A DNA stretch of 64,000 bases from Corallincola platygyrae (lineage in GTDB: Bacteria; Pseudomonadota; Gammaproteobacteria; Enterobacterales; Neiellaceae): assembly GCF_039544265.1 (NCBI RefSeq), contig NZ_BAABLI010000017.1, positions 251,640-315,639 of the forward strand, written 5' to 3'. The number at the start of each line of letters is the position of its first letter. The stretch's first letter is position 1. A program made the translations under genes and the position numbers. The notes under the pieces are model-generated. The model ran no database searches. It worked only from the letters and a program-made list of their open reading frames with translations, and was not told the origin of the DNA. This document shows positions 41,495 through 50,937 of this stretch, in pieces.

Positions 41495-43645
41495 TTAGCC
41501 TGCGAAGAAACGTTTGCCTTCGGCAGCCATCTGCCGCAGCCCGTCAGTGACCTGGTACAAAGGTCCCAAATGTGCCAGTTCGTCGGCTTGCGCAATAAAG
41601 TTGTCGATACCCATCTGATCCAGATAACGACAGACTCCGCCTCTGAATGGAGGGAAGCCTAAGCCGTACACCAGCGCCATATCGGCTTCTGCTGGTGTGG
41701 CGACAATACCCTCTTCAAGGCAGCGGACCACTTCATTACACATGGGGATCATGACGCGGGCGATGATCTCTTCATCGCTAAAGTCTTGAGGGTTAGCTGC
41801 GACTTCTGACAGCAGCAATGGTGTTTGCTCGTCAGGCTTCTTAGCCAGTTTGCCTTTGCGGTCTTTCTCATAGCGATAGAAACCAACACCATTCTTCTGA
41901 CCAAAACGTTGGTTATCGAACATCACATCAATGGCATCGCGTTGCTTCTTCGCCATCCGCTCTGGGAAGCCTTCGGCCATAACTGCCTGGGCGTGGTGAG
42001 CCGTATCAATACCGACAACATCCAGCAGGTAAGCTGGGCCCATCGGCCAGCCAAACTGTTTCTCCATGATGCGGTCGATCTGTTGGTAGTCGGCACCATC
42101 GGCCAGCAGTTTGGCAAAGCCGCCAAAATAGGGGAACAACACGCGGTTTACGAAGAAGCCCGGACAATCATTAACCACGATGGGAGATTTACCCAGCTGT
42201 GCTGCCCAAGCCACCACAGACGCAACCGTTTCGTCGCTGGTGTCTTTACCCCGTATCACTTCCACCAGCGGCATACGGTGCACCGGATTAAAGAAGTGCA
42301 TACCACAGAACTTGCTAGGGTCTTTAACGCTCTGTGCCAGCAAGTCGATGGAAATGGTCGAGGTGTTGGAGGTCAAAATCGCGTTTTCGCCGGTGTTTTG
42401 TTCAACTTCTGCCAGCACCGCAGCTTTAACCTTTGGATTCTCAACGACGGCTTCCACTACGACGTCAACATCAGCGACAGCATCGTAGCTTAAAGAGGGG
42501 GTGATTTTGTTGAGTACACCTGCCATCTTGGCCGGATTCATGCGGCCTCGGGCAACCTGTTTGCCCAGGATGCTGGCCGCTTCATTCAGGCCCAGATCGA
42601 GCGCGTCGTGACGGATATCTTTCATCACGATAGGGGTGCCTTTATAGGCTGACTGGTAGGCGATGCCGCCCCCCATAATGCCTGCGCCCAATACGGCCGC
42701 ACGCTCAAATGGATGTGCTGTTTTTGCAGCCTTTTTGGCCTTACCTTTAACCAACTGGTCATTTAGGAAAATGCCGATAAGGCTTTCGGCCTGAGGGCTC
42801 TTCGCCAGTTTGATAAAACCTTCCGCTTCAATAGCAAGGGCTTCGGCACGACCCTGACCCGAGGCTTTTTCAATCGACTTCACCGCCATCATAGGGGCGG
42901 GATAATGTTTGCCAGCTTTTTGCGCCACCATGCCTTTGGCTGTGGTGAAACTCATACCTGCTTCAATTTTATTGAGTGGCAGAGGGGAGAGCTTACGCTG
43001 GCGGCGAGCTTGCCAGTCAAGATGACCATCGATGGCACTCTTGAGCATGCTGAGGGCTGCTTCGTCGAGTTTCTCTGGTGTGACGACCGCATCAACCAAG
43101 CCCAGTTTCAGTGCAGCATCGGCGCGGTTGTCTTTGCCGGTGGTAATCAGTTCCATCGCGTTATCTGCGCCGATAACTCGGGGCATGCGCACGGTACCGC
43201 CAAAGCCCGGCATGATGCCCAGTTTGACTTCCGGCAGGCCAATCTTGGCGCTGGTGTCTGCCACGCGCAGGTCGGTGGCGAGGATCGCTTCACAGCCGCC
43301 GCCCAGAGCAAATCCTTTGATGGCACTGATGGTTGGGCAGGGCAGATCTTCCAGCCGATTAAAAATGTTGTTGGCGTAAGCGACCCAGCTGCGTAGTTCA
43401 TCTTCAGGCAGGGCGAACGTGGCCAAAAATTCGGTGATGTCTGCACCGACGATAAAGGTGTCTTTCGCCGAGCGCAGCAGCACACCTTTGAGGTCATCAC
43501 AGTTGTGCAGCGCATCCAGCGCTTTTTCAAAGTCGTCCAGAGTATTGCGGTCGAACTTGTTCACTGAGCCTTCGGCATCTAGTAACAGTTCCGCAATGCC
43601 TGGCTCCAGGTAGCGTACAGAGAGGGTTTTGCCTTGATATATCAT
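41495..43645 (-). CDS. fadB: multifunctional fatty-acid oxidation complex alpha subunit FadB
   Basis: FadB carries enoyl-CoA hydratase/isomerase activity in the N-terminal half (crotonase fold; SAIKGFALGGGCEAILATDLRVAD, PEVKLGIMPGFGGTVRMPR) and 3-hydroxyacyl-CoA dehydrogenase activity in the C-terminal half (NAD-binding VLGAGIMGGGIAY, catalytic GMHFFNPVHRMPLVEVI). The 716 residues compare with 729 in E. coli. A FadR-type operator lies 47 bases upstream of the ATG. Fatty acids should therefore induce fadBA by releasing FadR. Confidence 0.98.
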   Translation of the reverse strand: MIYQGKTLSVRYLEPGIAELLLDAEGSVNKFDRNTLDDFEKALDALHNCDDLKGVLLRSAKDTFIVGADITEFLATFALPEDELRSWVAYANNIFNRLEDLPCPTISAIKGFALGGGCEAILATDLRVADTSAKIGLPEVKLGIMPGFGGTVRMPRVIGADNAMELITTGKDNRADAALKLGLVDAVVTPEKLDEAALSMLKSAIDGHLDWQARRQRKLSPLPLNKIEAGMSFTTAKGMVAQKAGKHYPAPMMAVKSIEKASGQGRAEALAIEAEGFIKLAKSPQAESLIGIFLNDQLVKGKAKKAAKTAHPFERAAVLGAGIMGGGIAYQSAYKGTPIVMKDIRHDALDLGLNEAASILGKQVARGRMNPAKMAGVLNKITPSLSYDAVADVDVVVEAVVENPKVKAAVLAEVEQNTGENAILTSNTSTISIDLLAQSVKDPSKFCGMHFFNPVHRMPLVEVIRGKDTSDETVASVVAWAAQLGKSPIVVNDCPGFFVNRVLFPYFGGFAKLLADGADYQQIDRIMEKQFGWPMGPAYLLDVVGIDTAHHAQAVMAEGFPERMAKKQRDAIDVMFDNQRFGQKNGVGFYRYEKDRKGKLAKKPDEQTPLLLSEVAANPQDFSDEEIIARVMIPMCNEVVRCLEEGIVATPAEADMALVYGLGFPPFRGGVCRYLDQMGIDNFIAQADELAHLGPLYQVTDGLRQMAAEGKRFFAG

Positions 43646-43691
43646 TGTTTTCTCCTGTCGGGATAGCCCGTCAAGGTAGGCGTTCTATTTA

Positions 43692-43708
43692 TACTGGTCG
43701 TACCAGAA
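43692..43708. promoter_or_regulatory. FadR-type operator upstream of fadBA
   Basis: TACTGGTCGTACCAGAA contains CTGGTCGTACCAG, identical to the core of the E. coli FadR consensus ATCTGGTACGACCAGAT read on the other strand. It sits between the fadB start and its upstream promoter region, fitting acyl-CoA-relieved repression. The rest of the 284-base gap up to pepQ is AT-rich with no other motif I trust. Confidence 0.8.
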
Positions 43709-43929
43709 GAGCTAAGTGTGGACGTGAATTGGCTGGATTTCAACCGTTATTTAAAACGGGTGTTTGATTTTGCGTTTCGTTTTTGTTTGCTATGAAGCTA
43801 ACCCTGCAGTGAAAGCCCCTCTCTATGACGAGCTCGTCCTCTTTTCATGCGTTTGTATTGACCCTGAACTCCCTGTTTGCGTTGTAAATTGTGTATCCTA
43901 GGAGAGTTACCATTGAATGATGAATAGCT

Positions 43930-45255
43930 ATGAGCGACCAAGTATCTACACTGTTTACCCAACACGTTGCCAACCTCCAGGTGCGTACCCGCGATCTATT
44001 GGCCCGTGAAAATTTGGAATACATGGTTATCCACTCTGGTCAGTTGAAGCGCCAGTTCCTGGATGACATGGATTATCCATTTAAGGTGAATCCGCACTTC
44101 AAAGCCTGGCTGCCTGTGGTCGACAACCCAAATTGCTGGTTGATTATTAATGGTGACGATAAACCCAAGCTGCTCTTCTATCGTCCAGTCGATTTCTGGC
44201 ACAAGGTGCCTGAGGCCCCCGAAGATTTCTGGACAGACAGCTTTGCTATTCAGCTGTTAGAAACCGCAGATGCCGCGGCTGATTGGTTACCGAAGAATCT
44301 GGATAAAGTTGCCTACATTGGGGAGCACCAGGAACTTGCGCAGGTATTGGGCTTTGGCCAGATAAATCCTGAGTCGCTGATCAACTATCTGCACTATCAC
44401 AGAGCCTATAAAAGTGACTACGAACTGTATGCGTTGCGCGAAGCGAACAAGTTGGCGGTGGCTGGGCATAAGGCGGCGCGAGATGCATTTTATGGTGGCG
44501 GATCTGAGTTTGAGATCCAGCTGGCCTATCTGAAAGCCACTGGTCATGGCGAAAATGACGTGCCCTATGGCAACATCATTGCACTCAATGAAAATGCCGC
44601 GATCCTTCACTACATGCAGCAGGACCGGACCAAGCCAAGTGAGCATCGCAGCTTTCTTATCGATGCTGGTGCCAGCTTTAATGGCTACGCTGCAGATATC
44701 ACTCGAACCTACAGTTTTGACAAGAGCAATGAATTTGCTGAGCTGATCGCAGCCCTTGATGGCTGCCAGCACCAGATCATGGAACAACTGAAACCTGGGA
44801 TTGAATACCCGGAATTGCATCAGCAAATGCATCTGCTGATAGCCGGTCTGCTGAATAAGTTTGGTTTTGTCGATATGACGCCAGAGGCCATGGTTGAGAG
44901 CGGTGTTGCAAGTACCTTCTTCCCCCATGGGCTGGGACACTTCCTCGGCTTGCAGGTACATGATGTCGGTGGCTTTATGGCGGACGAGCGTGGTACTCAT
45001 AAACCCGCACCGCCCAAACATCCGTTTCTACGCCTGACCCGCACTGTCGAATCTCGTCAGGTGTTCACGATCGAGCCAGGCCTTTATTTCATCGACAGCC
45101 TGCTGGGCAGTTTGAAGGAGAGCCAACACGCTGCGGCGATTAACTGGAGCAAGGTTGATGCCTTCCGCCCTTATGGTGGCATTCGGATTGAGGATAACCT
45201 GATTGTATTCCAGGACCACACTGAAAATATGACGCGTGACTTAGGCTTGGCATAA
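43930..45255 (+). CDS. pepQ: Xaa-Pro dipeptidase PepQ
   Basis: PepQ is an M24 metallopeptidase that splits X-Pro dipeptides and can hydrolyse some phosphotriesters. The 441 residues contain the two-metal ligands in the usual order: DAGASFNGYAADITRTY (two Asp), FFPHGLGHFLGLQVHDVGG (His), FTIEPGLYFIDS (Glu) and GIRIEDNL (Glu). The order fadB-pepQ-yigZ-trkH-hemG equals that of E. coli. yigZ begins six bases after its stop. Confidence 0.97.
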   Translation: MSDQVSTLFTQHVANLQVRTRDLLARENLEYMVIHSGQLKRQFLDDMDYPFKVNPHFKAWLPVVDNPNCWLIINGDDKPKLLFYRPVDFWHKVPEAPEDFWTDSFAIQLLETADAAADWLPKNLDKVAYIGEHQELAQVLGFGQINPESLINYLHYHRAYKSDYELYALREANKLAVAGHKAARDAFYGGGSEFEIQLAYLKATGHGENDVPYGNIIALNENAAILHYMQQDRTKPSEHRSFLIDAGASFNGYAADITRTYSFDKSNEFAELIAALDGCQHQIMEQLKPGIEYPELHQQMHLLIAGLLNKFGFVDMTPEAMVESGVASTFFPHGLGHFLGLQVHDVGGFMADERGTHKPAPPKHPFLRLTRTVESRQVFTIEPGLYFIDSLLGSLKESQHAAAINWSKVDAFRPYGGIRIEDNLIVFQDHTENMTRDLGLA

Positions 45256-45261
45256 ACCGAA

Positions 45262-45879
45262 ATGTCTTCAACTGGTTACCGGGTTCCTGCTTCGGCTCAG
45301 AGTGCTGAGCAGGAGATTAAGCGTAGTCGTTTTATTGCTATTGCCGCGCGGACAGATACCCCTGAGGCGGCAAAAGCATTCATCGAGGGGGTTCGTGCTG
45401 AACACCCTCAAGCCCGCCACGTTTGTTCAGCCTTTGTTGCAGGGGCGCCTACGGATACTCAGTGCCTGGGTTTTAGTGACGATGGCGAGCCCAATGGCAC
45501 GGCGGGCAAACCCATCCTGGCGGTATTGCAGGGATCAGGTGTTGGTGAGATAGCCATTGCCGTGGTGCGTTACTCTGGTGGCATAAAGTTGGGGACGGGC
45601 GGGTTGGTGCGTGCTTATGGTGGTACTGCGCAGATGGCCATGCAGCAGCTGGCGTGGCTGGAAGTGGAGCCTCAGCAGCAGATCACATTAACCTTTGGCT
45701 ATGATTTGACTGCCAGAGTTGAGCAATTAATTGCAGCCGCTGAGGGGAAGGTTGTCACCGCAAGCTATGATGCTGAGGTGCGCTTTGAGGCTACCGTTCC
45801 CACTAGGGAAACCGACGCACTGGTGAAACAACTGACGGATGCCGCTGGCGGACAAATCTCCTGTGTTGTGAAGCGGTAG
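45262..45879 (+). CDS. yigZ: IMPACT-family protein YigZ
   Basis: This is a two-domain UPF0029/IMPACT protein of 205 residues. The N-terminal domain has EQEIKRSRFIAIAARTDT and the family signature CLGFSDDGEPNGTAGKPIL with VVRYSGGIKLGTGGLVRAYG. The C-terminal DUF1949-like domain is ferredoxin-like. The biochemical role in bacteria is unsettled. The ATG lacks a strong ribosome site, and coupling to pepQ is likely. Confidence 0.95.
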   Translation: MSSTGYRVPASAQSAEQEIKRSRFIAIAARTDTPEAAKAFIEGVRAEHPQARHVCSAFVAGAPTDTQCLGFSDDGEPNGTAGKPILAVLQGSGVGEIAIAVVRYSGGIKLGTGGLVRAYGGTAQMAMQQLAWLEVEPQQQITLTFGYDLTARVEQLIAAAEGKVVTASYDAEVRFEATVPTRETDALVKQLTDAAGGQISCVVKR

Positions 45880-45979
45880 ATTGCATATTCGTGGCAGCAC
45901 TCTAAACTGGCGCCATCAAACAAGGAAATCCCGTCGCTGCTGACCCCAGCAGCTGCCAATGGAGGCGATGCGCAGCTAG

Positions 45980-47431
45980 ATGCAGTACCGAGCCATCATC
46001 CGAATTGTCGGATTGTTGATCAGTTTATTCAGTGTCACCATGGTGCCTCCCATCGTGGTGTCTCTGATCTTTAAGGATGGTGGTGGTTTACCCTTCTTTC
46101 TTTCCTTCCTGTTTAACCTGTTTGTCGGCTTTATGCTGTGGTTTCCCAATCGCCGGCGCAAGGCAGAACTTAAGGCGCGAGAGGGGTTTCTCATTGTTGT
46201 ACTGTTCTGGACGGTACTGGGAAGTGTGGGTGCTGTGCCGTTGATGCTCTCTGAGCAACCTGAGATCAGTAATACCGACGCGCTGTTTGAGTCTTTTTCC
46301 GGTTTGACCACCACGGGCGCGACCATTCTCACCAATCTCGACTCCTTGCCGAAAGCTATTCTGTTTTACCGCCAGCAATTGCAGTGGTTAGGCGGCATGG
46401 GGATCATTGTGTTAGCGGTGGCGATTTTGCCGATTCTTGGTGTGGGTGGTATGCAGTTGTACCGCGCAGAGGCTCCAGGGCCGGTAAAAGATTCGAAGAT
46501 GACACCGCGTATCGCCGATACGGCGAAACACCTCTGGTATATCTATGTGTCACTGACATTCGCTTGTGCCTTAGCCTACTGGGCTGCAGGTATGAGCCTG
46601 TTCGACGCTATCTGTCACAGCTTCTCGACTATTGCTATCGGTGGGTTTTCGACCTATGACGCCAGCATGGGCTACTTTGACTCCAGCTTGATTAACTTTA
46701 TCTGTGTGGTGTTTCTGCTGATATCCGGGGCCAACTTTGCGCTGCACTACACCGCCTGGCGAGCCAAGAGTGTTGGCCACTATTTTACTGATCCTGAATT
46801 TCGCGGTTTTCTATTCTTCCAGTTCATTATTGTTGCGATCTGTTTTTTGGTGCTGGTGCAGGGCAACGTGTACGAAAACCCTAACTCAGCGCTGGATCAT
46901 GCCATGTTCCAAGCGGTGTCGATGGGCACGACTGCGGGCTTTGCAACGACCGGATTTCATGAGTGGCCAATATTCCTGCCAATCCTTTTGATCTTCGCTT
47001 CTTTCATTGGTGGCTGTGCGGGTTCGACTGGTGGCGGCATGAAGGTGGTGCGAGTTTTGATTCTGCATTTGCAGGGGATGAGAGAACTTAAACGCCTGGT
47101 TCACCCTAAGGCAATTATTAGTATTAAGCTGGGTTCACGACCACTGTCTGAACGGGTGATCGAAGCGATTTGGGGCTTCTTTTCCGCTTATACGCTGGTA
47201 TTTATTCTCTGTATGTTGGCGCTGATTGCTACTGGCTTGGATGACCTCACGGCGTTTTCCGCGGTGGCAGCGTGCCTGAATAACCTGGGCCCGGGATTGG
47301 GCGCAGTAGCATCTCACTACGGCGATATTCCGGATGCAAGCAAGTGGATCCTCATTGTAGCGATGCTGTTTGGCCGCCTCGAAGTCTTTACTCTGCTGGT
47401 GATCTTTACGCCAGCGTTTTGGCGTAACTAG
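45980..47431 (+). CDS. trkH: Trk potassium uptake channel subunit TrkH (first copy)
   Basis: TrkH is the K+-conducting membrane subunit that works with TrkA. The 483-residue protein starts MQYRAIIRIVGLLISLFSVT, as in E. coli TrkH, and has four pore loops: SGLTTTGAT, STIAIGGFSTYD, MGTTAGFATTGF and LNNLGPGLG. The intramembrane loop region FIGGCAGSTGGGMKVVR is also present. It lies upstream of hemG as in E. coli. A seven-pair hairpin (45936-45953) precedes it in the 100-base gap after yigZ. A second trkH is encoded at 48016-49470. Confidence 0.96.
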   Translation: MQYRAIIRIVGLLISLFSVTMVPPIVVSLIFKDGGGLPFFLSFLFNLFVGFMLWFPNRRRKAELKAREGFLIVVLFWTVLGSVGAVPLMLSEQPEISNTDALFESFSGLTTTGATILTNLDSLPKAILFYRQQLQWLGGMGIIVLAVAILPILGVGGMQLYRAEAPGPVKDSKMTPRIADTAKHLWYIYVSLTFACALAYWAAGMSLFDAICHSFSTIAIGGFSTYDASMGYFDSSLINFICVVFLLISGANFALHYTAWRAKSVGHYFTDPEFRGFLFFQFIIVAICFLVLVQGNVYENPNSALDHAMFQAVSMGTTAGFATTGFHEWPIFLPILLIFASFIGGCAGSTGGGMKVVRVLILHLQGMRELKRLVHPKAIISIKLGSRPLSERVIEAIWGFFSAYTLVFILCMLALIATGLDDLTAFSAVAACLNNLGPGLGAVASHYGDIPDASKWILIVAMLFGRLEVFTLLVIFTPAFWRN

Positions 47432-47471
47432 GCTTAGCTCTGTTTATAAATAAAGGCTGAAAGATAAACTG

Positions 47472-48011
47472 ATGGCGCGATATTTGATGATTTATCACAG
47501 CAGGGAAGGGCAGACATTTAAAATTATGTCGCGCTTTGCTGAACAACTGAAAGCCACGGACCATGAGGTTGAGCTGTTGGCTCTGCCCGAGTTAGCTGAG
47601 AGTTTTTCGCTGGCGGGCTACGACATTGCGGTTATCGGTGCCTCAGTCCGTTATGGGCATTTCAGCCCGCTGCTGTATCAGTTTATTGAGCGTCATCATC
47701 ACGCGTTGGACGCGATGACCAGTGTGTTTTTCGGCGTCAACCTGACTGCCCGTAAACCAGAAAAAAACACCCCGGAAACTAATGCTTATATGAAGAAGTT
47801 TGCGCTTAAGTCGCCATGGGTGCCGGATTTGCAAGGAGTGTTTGCTGGCGCCTGTATCTACTCGAAATATACCTGGTACGACAAGGCCGTTATTCGCTTC
47901 ATTATGAAGCTGACCAAAGGGCCAACGGACACGTCAAAAGATTACGAGTTTACCGATTGGGAAAGGGTGGATAGCTTTGCCTTGAAACTGGCTCAGTTAT
48001 CAAGTAAGTAA
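47472..48011 (+). CDS. hemG: menaquinone-dependent protoporphyrinogen IX dehydrogenase
   Basis: HemG is a flavodoxin-like FMN enzyme that oxidises protoporphyrinogen IX to protoporphyrin IX and passes electrons to quinone. The 179 residues show YHSREGQTFKIM at the FMN phosphate site, VIGASVRYGHFSPLLYQFI and FFGVNLTARKPEKNTPETN, the long-chain insertion specific to HemG. It follows trkH by 40 bases. Its stop is five bases from that of the convergent second trkH. Confidence 0.96.
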   Translation: MARYLMIYHSREGQTFKIMSRFAEQLKATDHEVELLALPELAESFSLAGYDIAVIGASVRYGHFSPLLYQFIERHHHALDAMTSVFFGVNLTARKPEKNTPETNAYMKKFALKSPWVPDLQGVFAGACIYSKYTWYDKAVIRFIMKLTKGPTDTSKDYEFTDWERVDSFALKLAQLSSK

Positions 48012-48015
48012 CTGC

Positions 48016-49470
48016 TTACTTTCTCCAAAAGGCAGGTAATAAAAGCACGGCCGCCGTGGTTATTTCCAGTCGGCCCAACAACATCCCCGCACTTAACAAC
48101 CATTTTGCCGCGTCGGGAAGGTCTGCAAAGTTACCTGCCGGACCGATCTGGTCTCCCAGTCCAGGACCGACATTTGTCAGTGCCGTTAATGCCCCGGTCA
48201 TGGCGGTAATCGGCTCAATCCCCATCATAGAAAGTGCCATTGCAAGTAGCGCCCAGGTTAAAAAGAACAGGTGCATCAGTACAATCATCGAAGTGATGAT
48301 CTCATCTGAGATCTCTCGACCATTAAAACGCCTGGGGAACACGCCAGCAGGATGCACCAGTCGTTTCATATGCTGGTAGATCACTTTAAAGGCAACCTGG
48401 AATCGGAATATTTTTAAACCACCCGCGGTTGAGCCCGAACACCCACCGATAAAGGTTAAGAAGAAAAACATCACCACGGCGAAGCTACCCCACTGGGTGT
48501 AATCACTCAGCGCAAAGCCGGTGGTGGTGACCACCGAACTGATATTAAACAGGCTCAGGCGCAGAGCATCGATGTAATCGATAGGCTCTTTCTGCCACAT
48601 CCAAATGCTGAGGCAGAGACTGGTGACGCCAATCAATGCCAGAAATCCACCCACCTGCTCGTCACGCCACACTCGAAGCTGGCGTTTGCGGATCATCTGG
48701 ATATAGAGAATAAACGGCATGCCGCCCAACAGCATAAACACACTGCCTACCCAATGACTGGCAGCAGAAAATTCGGCCATGGAAGAATCCGAAGTAGAAT
48801 AGCCGCCAGTGGAGAGGGTGGTCATGGCATGACACACAGCCTCAAACACACTCATTCCTGCCAACCAATAACAAAGCCCGCACAAGGTGGTGAGGCCGAT
48901 ATAGAGCCATAGCAGCTGCTGAGTATAGCGACGTGTCTGCGGGACAGGTTTTTCTGACCAGTCGGAGGATTCTGTGTAGAACAGGCGCATCCCGCCGACA
49001 TTTAGATAGGGCAAAATGCCTACCCCCATAACGATAAACCCGATCCCGCCTAACCACTGCAGTAATGAGCGCCATACCAAAATGCTTCGCGGCAGGTGGT
49101 CTAACCCGGATAGCACTGTGCTGCCGGTGGTTGTTACACCTGACATGGTTTCGAAATAGGCATCGGTGTAACTGGTGTGGGGGACAAAGATAAGTGGCAG
49201 TGCAGCAAATGCCGTCATTACCACCCAAGTCAGCGTGGTGAGCATAAACATATCGCGCACCCGCATGCTGAGATGGGCGAGGGAGGTACGTTTCTTCCGT
49301 CCAATCGCCAACAGCAGAGAGGCTGCAATAAAGGTGATCCCCACCGATTGCATATAGTGGGTTGTCAGCCCGTCATGATCTGCCCATGAGAGGATGGTGG
49401 GAACCATCATCAACATGGTCAGCTTCGACAGAAATAAGCCTATCAGCAGTGAGATCAGGCGATAGTTCAT
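48016..49470 (-). CDS. trkH: Trk potassium uptake channel subunit TrkH (second copy)
   Basis: This 484-residue TrkH paralogue has pore loops SGVTTTGST, TTLSTGGYSTSD, VVTTTGFALSD and LTNVGPGLGDQ, plus GGCSGSTAGGLKIFRFQ. It is clearly diverged from the first copy, which sits on the other side of hemG, so it is not a recent tandem duplicate. It follows trkA by 15 bases and probably forms a trkA-trkH operon. This may be the copy produced in step with TrkA. Confidence 0.95.
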   Translation of the reverse strand: MNYRLISLLIGLFLSKLTMLMMVPTILSWADHDGLTTHYMQSVGITFIAASLLLAIGRKKRTSLAHLSMRVRDMFMLTTLTWVVMTAFAALPLIFVPHTSYTDAYFETMSGVTTTGSTVLSGLDHLPRSILVWRSLLQWLGGIGFIVMGVGILPYLNVGGMRLFYTESSDWSEKPVPQTRRYTQQLLWLYIGLTTLCGLCYWLAGMSVFEAVCHAMTTLSTGGYSTSDSSMAEFSAASHWVGSVFMLLGGMPFILYIQMIRKRQLRVWRDEQVGGFLALIGVTSLCLSIWMWQKEPIDYIDALRLSLFNISSVVTTTGFALSDYTQWGSFAVVMFFFLTFIGGCSGSTAGGLKIFRFQVAFKVIYQHMKRLVHPAGVFPRRFNGREISDEIITSMIVLMHLFFLTWALLAMALSMMGIEPITAMTGALTALTNVGPGLGDQIGPAGNFADLPDAAKWLLSAGMLLGRLEITTAAVLLLPAFWRK

Positions 49471-49485
49471 GGGTTAGCGCGCCGG

Positions 49486-50862
49486 CTAGAAGAAGAACGG
49501 GCTGGGTTGGAACAGCTTCTCGACTTCGCCCACGTATTTCTTATCTACCAGGAACATAATGACGTGGTCATTGGACTCGATGATGGTGCTCTTGTGAGCA
49601 ATGATCACCTCTTCGCCCCGAACAATAGCCCCGATAGTGGTTCCTGGCGGAAGTTTAATGTCTCGCACCGCACGCCCTACTACTTTGGACATGTTTTCAT
49701 CACCGTGGGCAATGGCTTCAATCGCCTCTGCAGCCCCGTGACGCAATGAGTAAACGTTGACGATGTCTGCTTTGCGTACGTGAGAAAGCAGGGCAGAAAT
49801 GGTTGCAGATTGCGGACTGATAGCAATATCGATCTCTCCGCCCTGAACCAGGTCGACATAGGCGGCGCGCTGAATCAGCACCATCACCTTGCCTGCGCCC
49901 ATACGTTTGGCAAGCATGGCTGACATGATGTTGGCCTCATCATCATTGGTCACAGCGATGAACACATCGGTCTGTTCGATATGCTCTTCGCTCAGCAACT
50001 CCTGATCAGAAGCGTCACCGCAGAAAACCGTGGTTTTGCTCAGTTCATTGGAGAGATAAGTCGCGCGCGCTGGGTTACGTTCCAGCAACTTGACCTGATG
50101 ACGCTCTTCCAGTGCTCTGGCCAGGCCGAGGCCGACGTTACCGCCCCCTGCGATCATGATCTTCTTATAGCTGCGCTCCAGCTTCTGCATTTCGGACATC
50201 ACGGCGCGAATATGGCGTGTGTCGGCAATAAAAAACACCTCATCGTCCGCTTCGATAATCGTGGTGCCCTGAGGGCGAATCGGCCGCCCCTGACGGAAGA
50301 TTGCAGCAACCCGAGTTTCGATGTTGGGCATATGTTCGCGCAGTGCGGAGAGTGCTCGCCCTACCAATAAGCCACCGTAGTAAGCTTTGACCGCAACCAG
50401 CGAGGCTCGGCCCTCTGCAAACTCCATCACTTGCAGCGCACCGGGATAATTTACCAGGCGGGTAATGTACTGGGTTACCAGCTGCTCAGGAGCGATGAAG
50501 TGATCCACCGGGATGTCCTGGCTGTGAAATAGCTGAGTTTTATGATGCAGATATTGGTCTGAGCGGATCCGTGCGATCTTGGTGGGTGTATTAAAGATAC
50601 TGAAGGCGACCTGGCAGGCGACCATATTGATCTCATCACTGTCGGTCACTGCGATCACCATGTCGGCATCTTCGGCACCGGCATTGCGCATGATATTGGG
50701 GTGCGAGGCGTGACCAGCAATGACCTGCAAGTCGAGCTTGTCTTTTAACTCACGCAGGCGCTCGGGATCTTTATCCACAACGGTGATCTCGTTGCGTTCA
50801 CCGACCAGGTTTTCGGCAAGGGTCGCGCCGACCTGGCCCGCGCCCAAAATGATGATCTTCAT
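49486..50862 (-). CDS. trkA: Trk potassium transport regulatory subunit TrkA
   Basis: TrkA is the cytoplasmic NAD(H)/ATP-binding ring that gates TrkH. The 458 residues form two RCK repeats: IIILGAGQVGATLAENL with TVVDKDPERL at the start, and MIAGGGNVGLGLARALE with LLERNPARA from about residue 232. Each is followed by a TrkA-C domain. The length is that of E. coli TrkA (458). A hairpin of nine pairs separates it from rsmB upstream. Confidence 0.97.
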   Translation of the reverse strand: MKIIILGAGQVGATLAENLVGERNEITVVDKDPERLRELKDKLDLQVIAGHASHPNIMRNAGAEDADMVIAVTDSDEINMVACQVAFSIFNTPTKIARIRSDQYLHHKTQLFHSQDIPVDHFIAPEQLVTQYITRLVNYPGALQVMEFAEGRASLVAVKAYYGGLLVGRALSALREHMPNIETRVAAIFRQGRPIRPQGTTIIEADDEVFFIADTRHIRAVMSEMQKLERSYKKIMIAGGGNVGLGLARALEERHQVKLLERNPARATYLSNELSKTTVFCGDASDQELLSEEHIEQTDVFIAVTNDDEANIMSAMLAKRMGAGKVMVLIQRAAYVDLVQGGEIDIAISPQSATISALLSHVRKADIVNVYSLRHGAAEAIEAIAHGDENMSKVVGRAVRDIKLPPGTTIGAIVRGEEVIIAHKSTIIESNDHVIMFLVDKKYVGEVEKLFQPSPFFF

Positions 50863-50908
50863 AAATCCATCTACAGAGGGGTTTTTCAGCGATTATAGAG
50901 GGTTATAT

Positions 50909-50932
50909 CGGGATAAGCTTGACCTTATCCCG
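50909..50932. terminator. hairpin between rsmB and trkA
   Basis: CGGGATAAG (50909-50917) pairs with CTTATCCCG (50924-50932). It lies six bases past the rsmB stop in the minus direction, before trkA. No strong T-run follows, so termination may be partial or Rho-dependent. Confidence 0.5.
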
Positions 50933-50937
50933 CAAAA

